Source: Microbacterium indicum DSM 19969 (lineage in GTDB: Bacteria; Actinomycetota; Actinomycetes; Actinomycetales; Microbacteriaceae). Taken from it: DNA of 64,000 bases. The first letter of the stretch is position 1. Each line of letters opens with the position of its first letter. Below are positions 24,802 through 33,037 of this stretch, in pieces. A model generated the notes under the pieces. It saw only the letters and a list, made by a program, of their open reading frames with translations, ran no database searches and was not told where the DNA came from. Location of the stretch: positions 1 to 64,000 of the forward strand of contig NZ_AULR01000005.1 in the NCBI RefSeq assembly GCF_000422385.1, written 5' to 3'. Both the position numbers and the translations under genes were made by a program.

Positions 24802-25338
24802 GTGGACCATACCCCCGAAGCCGCAGACATGCTGGCGGCCCGTGATTCCCGCACCAAGAACGCCCGCGAGCGCGCCACCCCGATCGCCTCGCTCTCGGAC
24901 GCCTTCGACCGGTACCAGACCCCCGTCGAGAATCGGGATCTGATCCGCCGGATCCTCGACAGCTCCGGCGTCGTCCGCCTCGTCGGCTTCGGCGACTACT
25001 TCAAAGCCGAGCAGGGCAGCGGCCCCGCTCTCGAGGTGCACGCCGGCTACACGACCGGTTTCCGCTCGGAGAGCGACGCCGTCCGCCGCGCGGGCGATGC
25101 CGACCGCTGGCCGAGCCGCCGCTTCCACGGCGCGTGGGGCGTCTCGCACCCCGTGATCCCCGTGGCGGCGGAGCCCGCCAAGCCCAAGCGGGCGGCGAAG
25201 CCGCGCGCGAGTGCGCCGCGCACGAGCTCGCCCCGCGCCGCCGCGGCCCCGGCGAAGCCCGAGCGGCAGGAGAAGATCTGCCCGACGTGCTTCATGGTCA
25301 TGCCGGCGACGGGGATCTGCGACACCTGCGGAGCATGA
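24802..25338 (+). CDS. Hypothetical protein with C-terminal zinc ribbon
   Basis: A 178-residue protein. Residues ~1-110 form a compact alpha/beta region without a known motif (RRILDSSGVVRLVGFGDYFK). Residues ~120-155 are an Ala/Pro/Lys linker. The last ~20 residues hold two CxxC pairs (CPTC and CDTC), a minimal zinc ribbon. Zinc ribbons of this kind often bind nucleic acid or proteins. The final alanine and stop (GCATGA) lie within repeat copy 7, just two residues after the last zinc ligand. Function unknown. Confidence 0.75.
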   Translation: MDHTPEAADMLAARDSRTKNARERATPIASLSDAFDRYQTPVENRDLIRRILDSSGVVRLVGFGDYFKAEQGSGPALEVHAGYTTGFRSESDAVRRAGDADRWPSRRFHGAWGVSHPVIPVAAEPAKPKRAAKPRASAPRTSSPRAAAAPAKPERQEKICPTCFMVMPATGICDTCGA

Positions 25339-25415
25339 GTACGGCAGAACGGCGGCGCGTCCGGGGCGAGACCCGGCGCGTCGCCGTTCTGCTTCCTGTT
25401 CTGCCGTAGTCCTGC
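25333..25415. repeat. Palindromic repeat, copy 7 (83 bp)
   Basis: Left arm GCATGAGTACGGCAGA, right arm TCTGCCGTAGTCCTGC. TGA at positions 4-6 of the left arm is the stop codon of the zinc-ribbon gene, as in copy 6. Confidence 0.85.
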
Positions 25416-25506
25416 GGGCGGGGTCGGATCGCGGCAACGACGACGGCCGCGGCGGCCGCGGCCTCACCCACCGGATTCGTCCGACCGCGGCACCGGGCCG
25501 CCGCGC

Positions 25507-25588
25507 GCACAAGTACGGCGGAAAACCGCGGCGGGGAGCCGACACGCCGACCGGGAGGCGGGACCGGCCAGATCTGCCGTAGTCCTGC
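25507..25588 (+). repeat. 82-bp palindromic repeat, copy 8
   Basis: Left arm GCACAAGTACGGCGGA, right arm TCTGCCGTAGTCCTGC, core with GACACGCCGACC (+ orientation). It lies in the 436-bp region 25339-25774, which has no supportable gene, only copies 7-9 of this repeat. Confidence 0.85.
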
Positions 25589-25683
25589 GGGGCAGCAGGG
25601 TAGTGCGGGACTGCGCGGCCGGCAACGCCCCGGCCGCGCCGACGGGGGCGGGGGTCAACCGGCGGGAGTTCGAGGCGCCGCGC

Positions 25684-25765
25684 ACACAAGGTACGGCGGA
25701 AAGCCGCGGCGGGGGCCCGACACGCCGACCGGCGGCCGGGAAGCGGACCCCGCAGGGCGCCGGAG
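25684..25765 (+). repeat. Palindromic repeat, copy 9 (degenerate right half)
   Basis: CACAAGGTACGGCGGAAAG and the core GACACGCCGACC match copy 8, but the TCTGCCGTAGTCC arm has been lost. The limits are therefore approximate. Confidence 0.55.
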
Positions 25766-25774
25766 CGGGGCGGG

Positions 25775-26080
25775 TCAGGCCTCGGCCGCGCCCGCCGCCA
25801 CGTGATGGCGGATGACCTCGGCGACGACGAAGTTGAACCACTTCTCGGCGAACTCGGGGTCGAGATCGGCGTCGCGCGCGAGCTCGTGGAGGCGCGCGAT
25901 CTGCCGCTCCTCGCGGGCCGGGTCGCTCGCCGGCATCTCGTGCGCGGCCTTCAGGTAGCCGACCTGCGTCGTGGCGCGGAACCGCTCGGCGAGCAGATAC
26001 ACGAGGGCGGCGTCGATGTTGTCGATGCTGCCGCGCAGTCGCAGCAGGGTGGCCATCGGGTCGTCGTGCGCATCGCTCAT
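25775..26080 (-). CDS. Chorismate mutase, AroQ class
   Basis: A 101-residue protein, typical of a stand-alone AroQ chorismate mutase that turns chorismate into prephenate for Phe and Tyr synthesis. The pattern LLRLRGSIDNIDAALVYLLAERF, then VGYLKAAHEMPASDP and REERQI fits helix 1 and the active-site Arg and Lys positions of the fold. ATG 26080 is chosen because TACCCT lies 6 nt upstream and the protein begins MSDAHDD just before helix 1; longer in-frame readings overlap the divergent moxR gene. Confidence in family is high. Confidence 0.85.
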   Translation of the reverse strand: MSDAHDDPMATLLRLRGSIDNIDAALVYLLAERFRATTQVGYLKAAHEMPASDPAREERQIARLHELARDADLDPEFAEKWFNFVVAEVIRHHVAAGAAEA

Positions 26081-26086
26081 GCCACG

Positions 26087-26092
26087 AGGGTA
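26087..26092 (-). promoter_or_regulatory. -10 element TACCCT, leaderless chorismate mutase transcript
   Basis: On the minus strand TACCCT ends 6 nt before the ATG at 26080. It lies in a 55-bp divergent gap shared with the moxR promoter. Confidence 0.55.
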
Positions 26093-26123
26093 CCCGGCGG
26101 TTCGCATGTCGGAGGTCGGCGGA

Positions 26124-26129
26124 TAGCGT
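26124..26129 (+). promoter_or_regulatory. -10 element TAGCGT of the moxR operon, leaderless
   Basis: TAGCGT ends 6 nt before ATG 26136, the same element as at neuA. All seven genes to 32314 could be read from it. Confidence 0.6.
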
Positions 26130-26135
26130 GGACGC

Positions 26136-27137
26136 ATGACCGATCCGCAGACCGCCCCGACCGACGCCGAGATGGGCGCGGCCCGCGACATCCTCGGCCG
26201 CGTCGAGGCCTCGTACTCGGCGAAGATGGTCGGCCAGGCCGAGCTCCGCACGAGCCTCCTCGTCGCGCTCATCGCGGGCGGCCACATCCTGCTCGAGAGC
26301 GTGCCGGGCCTCGCGAAGACCACGGCGGCGTCGACGCTGGCCGACACGGTCCAGGCGTCGTTCCGGCGGATCCAGTGCACGCCCGATCTCATGCCGAGCG
26401 ACATCACGGGAACCCAGGTGTGGGATCCCGCGGCGACCGCGTTCCGCACCGTCCTCGGCCCCGTGCACGCCAACATCGTGCTGCTCGACGAGATCAACCG
26501 TTCGAGCGCCAAGACCCAGTCGGCGATGCTCGAGGCGATGCAGGAGCGCCAGACGACGATCGGCGGCGAGGCGCACCCGCTCCCCCGCCCGTTCCTCGTG
26601 ATCGCGACGCAGAACCCCATCGAGCAGGAGGGCACCTACGAGCTGCCCGAGGCGCAGCTCGACCGCTTCCTCCTCAAGGAGATCGTCACCTACCCCACGC
26701 CGCAGGACGAGTTCGAGGTCCTCGCCCGCCTCGACTCGGGGGCGCTGGATCCCGAGAGCCACGTCGCGCAGGCGGCGTCGCTCGCCGACATCGAGACTCT
26801 GCAGGGCATCGCGCGCCGCGTGCACGTCAGCGAGGCGATCCGCAACTACATCGTGGGGCTCGCCTACGTCACGCGGAACCCCGAGCCGTACATCGGCGAG
26901 GAGCGCGCCCGGTACATCCGCTACGGCGCGAGCCCTCGCGCGTCGATCGCCTTCCTCCAGGCGTCTCGCGCCCTCGCTCTGCTGCAGGGCCGCAGCCACG
27001 TGCTCCCCGAGGACATCCACGCCCTGCGCCACCTCGTGCTCCGCCACCGCGTCCTCACGACCTTCGAGGCCGAGGCCGACGGCGTGCGGCCCGAAGACCT
27101 CGTCGACGCGATCTTCGCCGCGGTGCCGACCCCCTGA
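26136..27137 (+). CDS. MoxR family AAA+ ATPase
   Basis: A 333-residue protein. Walker A is SVPGLAKTT near residue 54, Walker B IVLLDEINRSS near 113, sensor 1 IATQNP, and the closing MoxR C-terminal helical domain is present. MoxR ATPases act as chaperones that activate or insert cofactors into partner proteins, usually through VWA-domain partners. Here it leads a tight operon with DUF58, a DUF4381-like protein, two VWA proteins, a TPR-like protein and a membrane protein, the classical MoxR-VWA-TPR arrangement. Clients of such operons in actinobacteria are mostly unknown. Confidence 0.95.
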   Translation: MTDPQTAPTDAEMGAARDILGRVEASYSAKMVGQAELRTSLLVALIAGGHILLESVPGLAKTTAASTLADTVQASFRRIQCTPDLMPSDITGTQVWDPAATAFRTVLGPVHANIVLLDEINRSSAKTQSAMLEAMQERQTTIGGEAHPLPRPFLVIATQNPIEQEGTYELPEAQLDRFLLKEIVTYPTPQDEFEVLARLDSGALDPESHVAQAASLADIETLQGIARRVHVSEAIRNYIVGLAYVTRNPEPYIGEERARYIRYGASPRASIAFLQASRALALLQGRSHVLPEDIHALRHLVLRHRVLTTFEAEADGVRPEDLVDAIFAAVPTP

Positions 27138-27142
27138 TCCGC

Positions 27143-28033
27143 ATGACAGCCCTCCTCACGCGGGTGAAGAGCCGCCTCTTCATCCACTCGCGCGTCGCCT
27201 CGTCGCACGTCCTCGACGGGGCGTACGCGTCGCTGCAGCGCGGGCGCAGCCTCGACTTCGAGGACCTGCGCGCGTACGAGACGGGCGACGACGTGCGCGA
27301 TATCGACTGGCGGGCGACGGCCCGGCACGCCGAGCTGCTCGTCAAGCGGTCGCGGGCGACGCGCATGCACACCGTGCTGTTCGCGGTCGACGCGGGGCGG
27401 GGCATGGCGGCGCTCGCGCCCGACGAGCTGCCCAAGATGCGGCTCGCGATCCTCGCGGTGGGCGCGCTGGGGCTCCTCGCCGTGCGCCACGGCGACGACG
27501 TGTCGGTGGTCTCGGGCGACGCGTCGCGCGTCACCCGCACACCGCCGCGCCGGTCGGAGGGCGGTCTCGAGCACGCTCTGCGGGCGCTGCGCGACGCCCC
27601 CGCCGACGCGCCCTCCTCGCGCGAGCGCGTGCTCGATCACATCGCCCGCACCGTCCGGCGGCGCGCGATCCTCGTGGTCGTGACGGGAGAGGATCCGCTG
27701 ACGGCCGAGCACGAGCGGCAGATCCGGCGCCTGCAGGCGCAGCACGACGTGCTCTGGGTCACGATCCGCGACGCCGATCCGGTTCTCGCGCGCCGATCCC
27801 CCGGCTCCCGTTCGCGGCGCGACGCCGAGAGCGGGTGGCAGGTGCCGGCGTTCCTCCAAGGCGACGCCGAGGTGATCCGCGAGGTCACCGAGGCCCGTGC
27901 CGCCGAGGACGCGCACCGGCGCGACGTGCTCGGCCGGCTCGGTGTGAGCCGCGTCGAGATCGACGACGCCGAGACGGCGGTGCCGCGGATCCTCGCGATG
28001 CTGGACGAGAGGTCTGCCCGTGTTCGCGGCTAG
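27143..28033 (+). CDS. DUF58 domain-containing protein
   Basis: A 296-residue protein starting at ATG 27143, 5 bp after the moxR stop. The DUF58 signature is YETGDDVRDIDWRATARHAELLVKR (around residues 45-69, quoted in part), with a VWA-like fold afterwards (VLFAVDAGRGMAA, ILVVVTGEDPL). The usual MIDAS serines are not kept: DAGRG replaces DxSxS. It is a standard partner of MoxR. Its 3' end overlaps the next gene by 14 bp. Confidence 0.9.
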   Translation: MTALLTRVKSRLFIHSRVASSHVLDGAYASLQRGRSLDFEDLRAYETGDDVRDIDWRATARHAELLVKRSRATRMHTVLFAVDAGRGMAALAPDELPKMRLAILAVGALGLLAVRHGDDVSVVSGDASRVTRTPPRRSEGGLEHALRALRDAPADAPSSRERVLDHIARTVRRRAILVVVTGEDPLTAEHERQIRRLQAQHDVLWVTIRDADPVLARRSPGSRSRRDAESGWQVPAFLQGDAEVIREVTEARAAEDAHRRDVLGRLGVSRVEIDDAETAVPRILAMLDERSARVRG

Positions 28034-28502
28034 CGCGGCGCCGGGCGAGCTGGTGCCGCCACAGCAGTACTCGGGCTGGTGGCTCGTCGTGGCGCTGGCG
28101 ATCCTCGTGGCCATAGCCGCCGGGGCATGGATCGTGTGGGCGCTCACACGGCCCGCGCGCGAGCGGCCCGAGGAGGTCGAGCCGCCCCTGTCGCTCGACG
28201 ACCTCCGCGCCCGCTACCTCGGGCTGATCGACGACGTCGAGGCGGCGTATGCCGACGGGAGCATGCGCGCCCGCGCGGCGAACGCCGAGCTCAGCCGCCT
28301 GACCCGCGCGTTCGTCAACGAGTACACGGGCCTCGAGACGCCCGTCATGTCGCTCGACGAGCTCGTCGCCCGCGGGGTGCACCCCTCGCTCGTCGACGCG
28401 CTGCGCCGCCACTACTACCCGAGCCTCTTCCGGCGCGGGGTCGTCGTCGACCCCGTCGCTGGCGCCGCGGCGGCGCGACGGGTGGTGACGGCATGGCACT
28501 GA
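28020..28502 (+). CDS. DUF4381-like membrane protein of the MoxR operon
   Basis: A 160-residue protein from GTG 28020 with GAGAGG 7 nt upstream inside the DUF58 gene. A short N-terminal part with PPQQYSGWW precedes one membrane helix (residues ~20-42), then a cytoplasmic helical domain. Position between DUF58 and VWA genes and the Trp pair just before the helix fit DUF4381, but this is my inference by context. The ends overlap both neighbours (14 bp and 10 bp), which suggests translational coupling. Confidence 0.75.
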   Translation: MFAASAAPGELVPPQQYSGWWLVVALAILVAIAAGAWIVWALTRPARERPEEVEPPLSLDDLRARYLGLIDDVEAAYADGSMRARAANAELSRLTRAFVNEYTGLETPVMSLDELVARGVHPSLVDALRRHYYPSLFRRGVVVDPVAGAAAARRVVTAWH

Positions 28503-29476
28503 GCCAGTGGTGGATCCTCGTCGCGGTCGTCGTCGCGGCGGCGCTCGCCGTCGCGGCCGGCCTCGTCTGGGGCCGTCGCACGCACGGCTCGCCGAGCGGG
28601 GCGTCGGTCGCCCGCGCCGAGCGGCTGCGCGCGCTGCCGTCGGTGAGGCGGGCGGCGCGGCGCCGGGCTGCGGCCCTCGCCGGCGTCCTCGTCCTCGGCG
28701 GGGCGGCCGTCGTCGTGGCGGGCGTCGTCGCCGCGCGCCCGATGTCGTCGCAGACGGTGCTGCCCGAAGAGCACAGCCGCGACGTCATGCTCTGCCTCGA
28801 CGTGTCGGGGTCGATGAGCGACGTCGACGTCGAGATCCTCGACACCTTCGCCGACCTGACCGAGCGCTTCGCGGGCGAGCGCATCGGCCTCACGGTGTTC
28901 AACTCGTCGGCCGTGCAGTCGTTCCCCCTGACCGACGACTACGAGTTCGCCCGGCGCAACCTCGCGAGCATGCGCGACAGCATCGCGTCGAACGACTACC
29001 AGTCGGTCCCCGAGCACTGGACGGGCACTCTCGACGGCCCCGGCTCCTCGCTCATCGGCGACGGGCTCGCGTCGTGCGCCCTCCGCTTCGACCACGACGA
29101 CGAGGAGCGCTCGCGATCCGTGATCCTCGCGACCGACAACGAGGTCGTCGGCGAGCAGGTCGTCACCCTCCAGCAGGCCGCGGCCCTCGCCGGCGAGCGG
29201 GGGATCCGCGTCTTCGCCCTCAACCCGATCGCCGACGACCAGTCGCCGCTCAGCGTCGACCTCGACGAGGCGGCCGCCTCGACGGGCGGGCGGGCGTACG
29301 CGCTGCGCGGCGCGACGACGGTCGCCGACATCGTGGCCGATGTCCAGAAGCAGGAGGCCCGGGCCCTGCAGGGCGAGGCCGAGACGGTGTGGTCCGACGA
29401 CCCGACGATCTGGGCCGTCGTCCTGCTCGTCGCGGCGCTCGGGACCGTCGTCGTGGTCTGGAGGGCTCGCGCATGA
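28493..29476 (+). CDS. VWA domain-containing membrane protein (BatA-like)
   Basis: A 327-residue protein from ATG 28493. Membrane helices lie at ~6-26, ~60-82 and ~303-323, and a von Willebrand A domain lies between. Its metal site is intact: DVSGSMS (DxSxS) near residue 102, with a later threonine and aspartate (ATDNEVVG). The VWA domain should face outside and bind a partner through a divalent metal. This is the usual MoxR operon partner. The stop overlaps the next start as ATGA. Confidence 0.9.
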   Translation: MALSQWWILVAVVVAAALAVAAGLVWGRRTHGSPSGASVARAERLRALPSVRRAARRRAAALAGVLVLGGAAVVVAGVVAARPMSSQTVLPEEHSRDVMLCLDVSGSMSDVDVEILDTFADLTERFAGERIGLTVFNSSAVQSFPLTDDYEFARRNLASMRDSIASNDYQSVPEHWTGTLDGPGSSLIGDGLASCALRFDHDDEERSRSVILATDNEVVGEQVVTLQQAAALAGERGIRVFALNPIADDQSPLSVDLDEAAASTGGRAYALRGATTVADIVADVQKQEARALQGEAETVWSDDPTIWAVVLLVAALGTVVVVWRARA

Positions 29477-30525
29477 CCGTCCAGCCCGTGATCCCCCTGG
29501 CCCTCCTCGCCGTGATCGTGCTGCCCGTCCTCGGCCTCGCGGTGTTCGAGCTCGCCCGCGGGCCGCGACGCCTCGCGTGGGCCCTGCGCGTCGTGCTCGT
29601 CCTCGCGGTCGGCCTCGTCGCCCTGCGGCCCGGCGTCCCCGACGGGGCGGCCCGCACCGTCGCGACCGACGTCGACGTGTACGTCGTCGTCGACGCCACG
29701 ACCTCCATCACGGCCGAGGACTGGGGCGATGGTCAGACCCGGCTCGACGGCGTGCGCGACGACGTCGCCGACCTCGTCGCCGCATACCCCGGCGCCCGGT
29801 ACGCCCTCATCGCGTTCGACAACGACGCGACGCAGCGCCTGCCGCTCACGACCGACCAGGACGCGCTTCTCGCGTCGATCGACGTCATGCGGCCGCCCGC
29901 CACGGCGTACTCCCGCGGATCCTCGATCGGCGTCGCGGCCGACCTGCTCGAGCAGACGCTCGCGGCCGCGGCGTCCGACGACTCGGGGCGGTCGCGCATG
30001 GTCTTCTACCTCGGCGACGGCGAGCAGACCACGGGATCCGAGCCCGAGTCGTTCGCGGCGTCGGCTCCCTACGTCGACGGCGGCGCCGTGTTCGGATACG
30101 GCACGACGCAGGGCGGCCCCATGCGCGAGGTCGGCGTCACCGACGAGGCCGACGCCCCGTACATCCAGTACCAGGGATCCGACGCGCTCTCGGTCATCGA
30201 CGAGCAGGCCCTCGGCGACGTCGCCGATCAGCTCGGCGTCGGGTACCAGCACCGCACGGCCGACGCCGCGGCCGACTTCCCCGAGGCCCCGTCGGTGACG
30301 ACGACGTTCGGCGACGATGAGACGGGCACCCGCACCGAGCTCACCTGGGTCGCCGCGCTCCTCGTCGCGGCCCTCCTGGCGGCGGAGCTCGCGCGAGGGG
30401 CCGCGGCGATCCGGGCGACCCGCGTGATCGCGGGCGCACGGCGGGGCCGCGCGACCGCGATCGGACCGGCGCCGGGCGCGGGGCCGCAGGATCCGTCCGC
30501 ATCCCTCGGAGATGATCGCCCGTGA
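29473..30525 (+). CDS. Second VWA domain membrane protein with altered MIDAS
   Basis: A 350-residue protein; ATG 29473 has GGAGG 8 nt upstream and overlaps the previous stop. Helices are at ~7-27, ~35-52 and ~297-315. The VWA domain carries DATTS (DxTxS) where the first VWA protein has DxSxS, so metal binding may be weakened. It is probably a structural partner of the first VWA protein. The C-terminus is Pro/Gly-rich and cytoplasmic. The start of the next gene overlaps its stop as GTGA. Confidence 0.85.
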   Translation: MTVQPVIPLALLAVIVLPVLGLAVFELARGPRRLAWALRVVLVLAVGLVALRPGVPDGAARTVATDVDVYVVVDATTSITAEDWGDGQTRLDGVRDDVADLVAAYPGARYALIAFDNDATQRLPLTTDQDALLASIDVMRPPATAYSRGSSIGVAADLLEQTLAAAASDDSGRSRMVFYLGDGEQTTGSEPESFAASAPYVDGGAVFGYGTTQGGPMREVGVTDEADAPYIQYQGSDALSVIDEQALGDVADQLGVGYQHRTADAAADFPEAPSVTTTFGDDETGTRTELTWVAALLVAALLAAELARGAAAIRATRVIAGARRGRATAIGPAPGAGPQDPSASLGDDRP

Positions 30526-31208
30526 CCCCGCGCAACCGAGCCCGCGTCTGGATCGGGGTCGCCTCGGCGCCCGTGGTCCTCCTCGCCCTCGCGCTCGTCG
30601 TGAAGCTCATCGCGATGTACGCGTTCGCGTATCAGGCGGCCGACGCATATGCCCGCGACGACATGCCCGCCGCGGTCCAGGCGGCCGAGCGGCAGTCGTT
30701 CCTCAACTGGTTCGAGCCGTGGAAGGCGCCGTACAACGCGGGCGTCGGCCTCGCCGCGAGCGACGACCTCACGGGCGCGCAGGCCGAGTTCGAGCAGGCG
30801 CTGCCCCTCGCGAGCGGCATGGACCAGTGCCCCGTGCGGCTGAATCTCTCGCTCGTCCTCGAGTGGCAGGGCGACGAGCAGGCGGGCGCCGCGGCACGCG
30901 ACCTCTACGACCAGGCGCTCGTCGCCCTCGCGGGCGCGCCCGCGGGCTGCGCCGAGGATCCGCGCTACGAGCAGCTCTGGCAGGACGCCGAGCAGCGCCT
31001 CAAGCAGAAGCAGGAGGAGGCCGCCGCGCAGGCCGAGCAGCAGCAGGACGATCCCCAGGCGGAGGGCAGCGACGGCGACGCCCCGTCGCAGGGCCAGCTC
31101 GACGATCTCGAGGACCAGCTGCGCGAGGGCCAGGCCGAGCGCGACGGCATGGGCCAGGACGACGGATCCTCGACGGGCGACGGATCGGGGGTCGAGAAGC
31201 CATGGTGA
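30522..31208 (+). CDS. TPR-like membrane protein of the MoxR operon
   Basis: A 228-residue protein from GTG 30522 with GGAG upstream. One membrane helix at ~10-32 is followed by helical pairs with TPR-like spacing (NAGVGLAASDDLTGAQAEFEQAL, then CPVRLNLSLVLEWQGDEQAGA; quoted in part). The tail (from ~165) is very rich in Gln, Glu, Asp and Gly and looks disordered. In MoxR operons TPR proteins (BatC/BatE types) act as scaffolds with VWA partners. TPR assignment rests on pattern and context. Confidence 0.75.
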   Translation: MTPRNRARVWIGVASAPVVLLALALVVKLIAMYAFAYQAADAYARDDMPAAVQAAERQSFLNWFEPWKAPYNAGVGLAASDDLTGAQAEFEQALPLASGMDQCPVRLNLSLVLEWQGDEQAGAAARDLYDQALVALAGAPAGCAEDPRYEQLWQDAEQRLKQKQEEAAAQAEQQQDDPQAEGSDGDAPSQGQLDDLEDQLREGQAERDGMGQDDGSSTGDGSGVEKPW

Positions 31209-32314
31209 TCCAGAGGCGCCAGAGCCCGCCCGCATCGCACGCGGGCGCCCCACCCGTGCCGCCGCCCGGCGGCTACCGCGGCGAGCGGCGCTACAGCGAC
31301 GACCCGGCGTTCCCGCTCTTCGCCCGCTCGGTTCCCGCCGAGCGCAAGGGCGCGAGCGCGCTCGGCGTCGTCGCGCTCATCGCGGCGGTCCTGTTCGCCG
31401 TGGTCCTCGCCGCGATGGTCTTCGCGGGCGCGTCGCACCTCGTCCTCGGCGCGACGACGGTCGTCGTGCAGCTGCTCCTCGCGGCGCTCGTGACGGCGGC
31501 GCTCGTGTCGCCGCGGGCGCGGATCCTCGGGGCCGTCGCGCTGACGATCGGCCTCGTCGCGAACGTCGGCACCGCGACGGCCGCGGGCGCCGTCGTCTCG
31601 GCGCAGACGGGCGACTACTCGGGCGGCATGACGAGCGAGCAGCGCGCCGAGCTCCAATACCCCGGGATCAAGGGCATCGACCCGCAGGCCGTCCTCGCGT
31701 CGCCGTCGCTCGAGCAGAGACAGGCCGGCATGGACGCGATCTCCGATCGGATCCGCGACCGCCTGAGCGCCGAATACGGCTTCACGTGGGTGCAGGTCGC
31801 CGACGCTACGTCGCGCCCCGAGCGCAACGGATACGGCGGGGAGTCGCTCCTCCAGCGCTACACCGCGCCCGTGTGGCGCACCGAGCAGGCGGTCCACGAC
31901 AGCGACGAGAAGCGCGCGGTCCTCCAGACGATCGACGACGTCCTGCGGGCCGACGGCACGTGGTGGGATCTGCAGGGCCTCAGCGTTCCCGCGGCGACGA
32001 TCGGCGACGATGCGCTCACGGCCCTCTACGGGTCGGCGGATCCCGAGACGCAGGCCCTCTGGGAGTACGCGACCTCGCAGATGCAGACCGTCGCGGCCGA
32101 TCCCGCGACCGCCCCCGCGACCCCGCTGCTCTACGCGACCATCATGGATCTCGACAACGACCCGACGGGCGACTTCCGCGCCTCGCAGCAGTCGACGACG
32201 CCCGACGGCGCGCCCCTCGAGGGACTCGACCTGACCCTCATCGCGCCGCAGCAGCTGTCGCAGGACGACCGCGCCGAGTTCGAGCGGCTCCTCACCGAGC
32301 TGCCGATCGCGTAG
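31202..32314 (+). CDS. Membrane protein of unknown function, end of MoxR operon
   Basis: A 370-residue protein from ATG 31202, overlapping the TPR gene by 7 bp. Residues ~1-45 are Pro-rich and cytoplasmic. Three membrane helices follow (~48-72, ~76-98, ~102-130). The remaining ~240 residues, probably outside, contain YGFTWVQVADATSRPERNGYG (quoted in part) and other soluble alpha/beta sequence without a motif I recognise. Its place at the end of the operon suggests it is part of, or a client of, the MoxR-VWA machine. Confidence 0.75.
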   Translation: MVIQRRQSPPASHAGAPPVPPPGGYRGERRYSDDPAFPLFARSVPAERKGASALGVVALIAAVLFAVVLAAMVFAGASHLVLGATTVVVQLLLAALVTAALVSPRARILGAVALTIGLVANVGTATAAGAVVSAQTGDYSGGMTSEQRAELQYPGIKGIDPQAVLASPSLEQRQAGMDAISDRIRDRLSAEYGFTWVQVADATSRPERNGYGGESLLQRYTAPVWRTEQAVHDSDEKRAVLQTIDDVLRADGTWWDLQGLSVPAATIGDDALTALYGSADPETQALWEYATSQMQTVAADPATAPATPLLYATIMDLDNDPTGDFRASQQSTTPDGAPLEGLDLTLIAPQQLSQDDRAEFERLLTELPIA

Positions 32315-32356
32315 GCGCCGCGCCCCACGGCGCCCTCGAGCCGCGCCGCGCCCCGA

Positions 32357-32362
32357 TACGGT
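32357..32362 (+). promoter_or_regulatory. -10 element TACGGT, leaderless Pr6Pr transcript
   Basis: TACGGT ends 6 nt before ATG 32369, in a 54-bp gap without other signals. Confidence 0.55.
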
Positions 32363-32368
32363 GGCGGC

Positions 32369-33037
32369 ATGATCCGCACCTGGTCGATCCTGCGCCTCGC
32401 CGTCGCGGCGCTCCTCGCCACCGCCGTCGCGACCCAGTTCGCCCAGACGCGCGCCGACGCCCTGGCGTCGGGCTGGCATCTGCCGACGATCGTCGCGAAC
32501 TTCTTCAGCTTCTTCACGAACGAGTCGAACCTGCTCGCCGCCGTCGCCCTCGCCGCCGCCGGCGTCTGGGGCCTCCGGCGGGGGCGCACCGAACCGGCGT
32601 GGATCGCGGTCCTGCTGGCCCTCGCCGCGACGTCCATGATCATCACGGGCGTCGTCTACAACCTGCTGCTGCGCGACATCCCCGTCTCGATCCGGTGGGT
32701 CAACGAGGTCGTCCACGTGGTCGGTCCGGCGTTCATGCTCGTCGATCTCTTCGCGGCGCCCCGCAGGCGCCCGCTGCCCTGGGGATCCATCTGGATCGTC
32801 GTCGCGTATCCGATCGCCTGGGCGACCTACACGCTGGTGCGGGCCGACCGGGTCGCGAACCAGGTCACGGGCGACCCGTGGTGGTATCCGTACCCGTTCC
32901 TCGACCCGCACCTGCAGGGCGGGTACACGGGCGTCGCCGCCTACGTCGCCGCCATCGCGGCGCTCTTCGCGCTCGTCGCGTGGGGCGTCGTGGCGGCGGG
33001 CCGCGCGGTCAGTCGACGAGGTCGTGGCGCACGATGA
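32369..33037 (+). CDS. Pr6Pr family six-helix membrane protein
   Basis: A 222-residue protein with six predicted membrane helices. Family-type segments are [15 protein letters not shown] near residue 48, [26 protein letters not shown] and PYPFLDP. Pr6Pr proteins have no settled function. The 3' end overlaps the 3' end of the convergent purA by 29 bp, so the two transcripts are antisense at their ends. Confidence 0.85.
   Translation: MIRTWSILRLAVAALLATAVATQFAQTRADALASGWHLPTIVANFFSFFTNESNLLAAVALAAAGVWGLRRGRTEPAWIAVLLALAATSMIITGVVYNLLLRDIPVSIRWVNEVVHVVGPAFMLVDLFAAPRRRPLPWGSIWIVVAYPIAWATYTLVRADRVANQVTGDPWWYPYPFLDPHLQGGYTGVAAYVAAIAALFALVAWGVVAAGRAVSRRGRGAR

Noticed and set aside
25339..25774. Coding capacity in the repeat-rich gap
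   Set aside because: Short ORFs here are built from the palindromic repeats and have no start signal or conserved motif.
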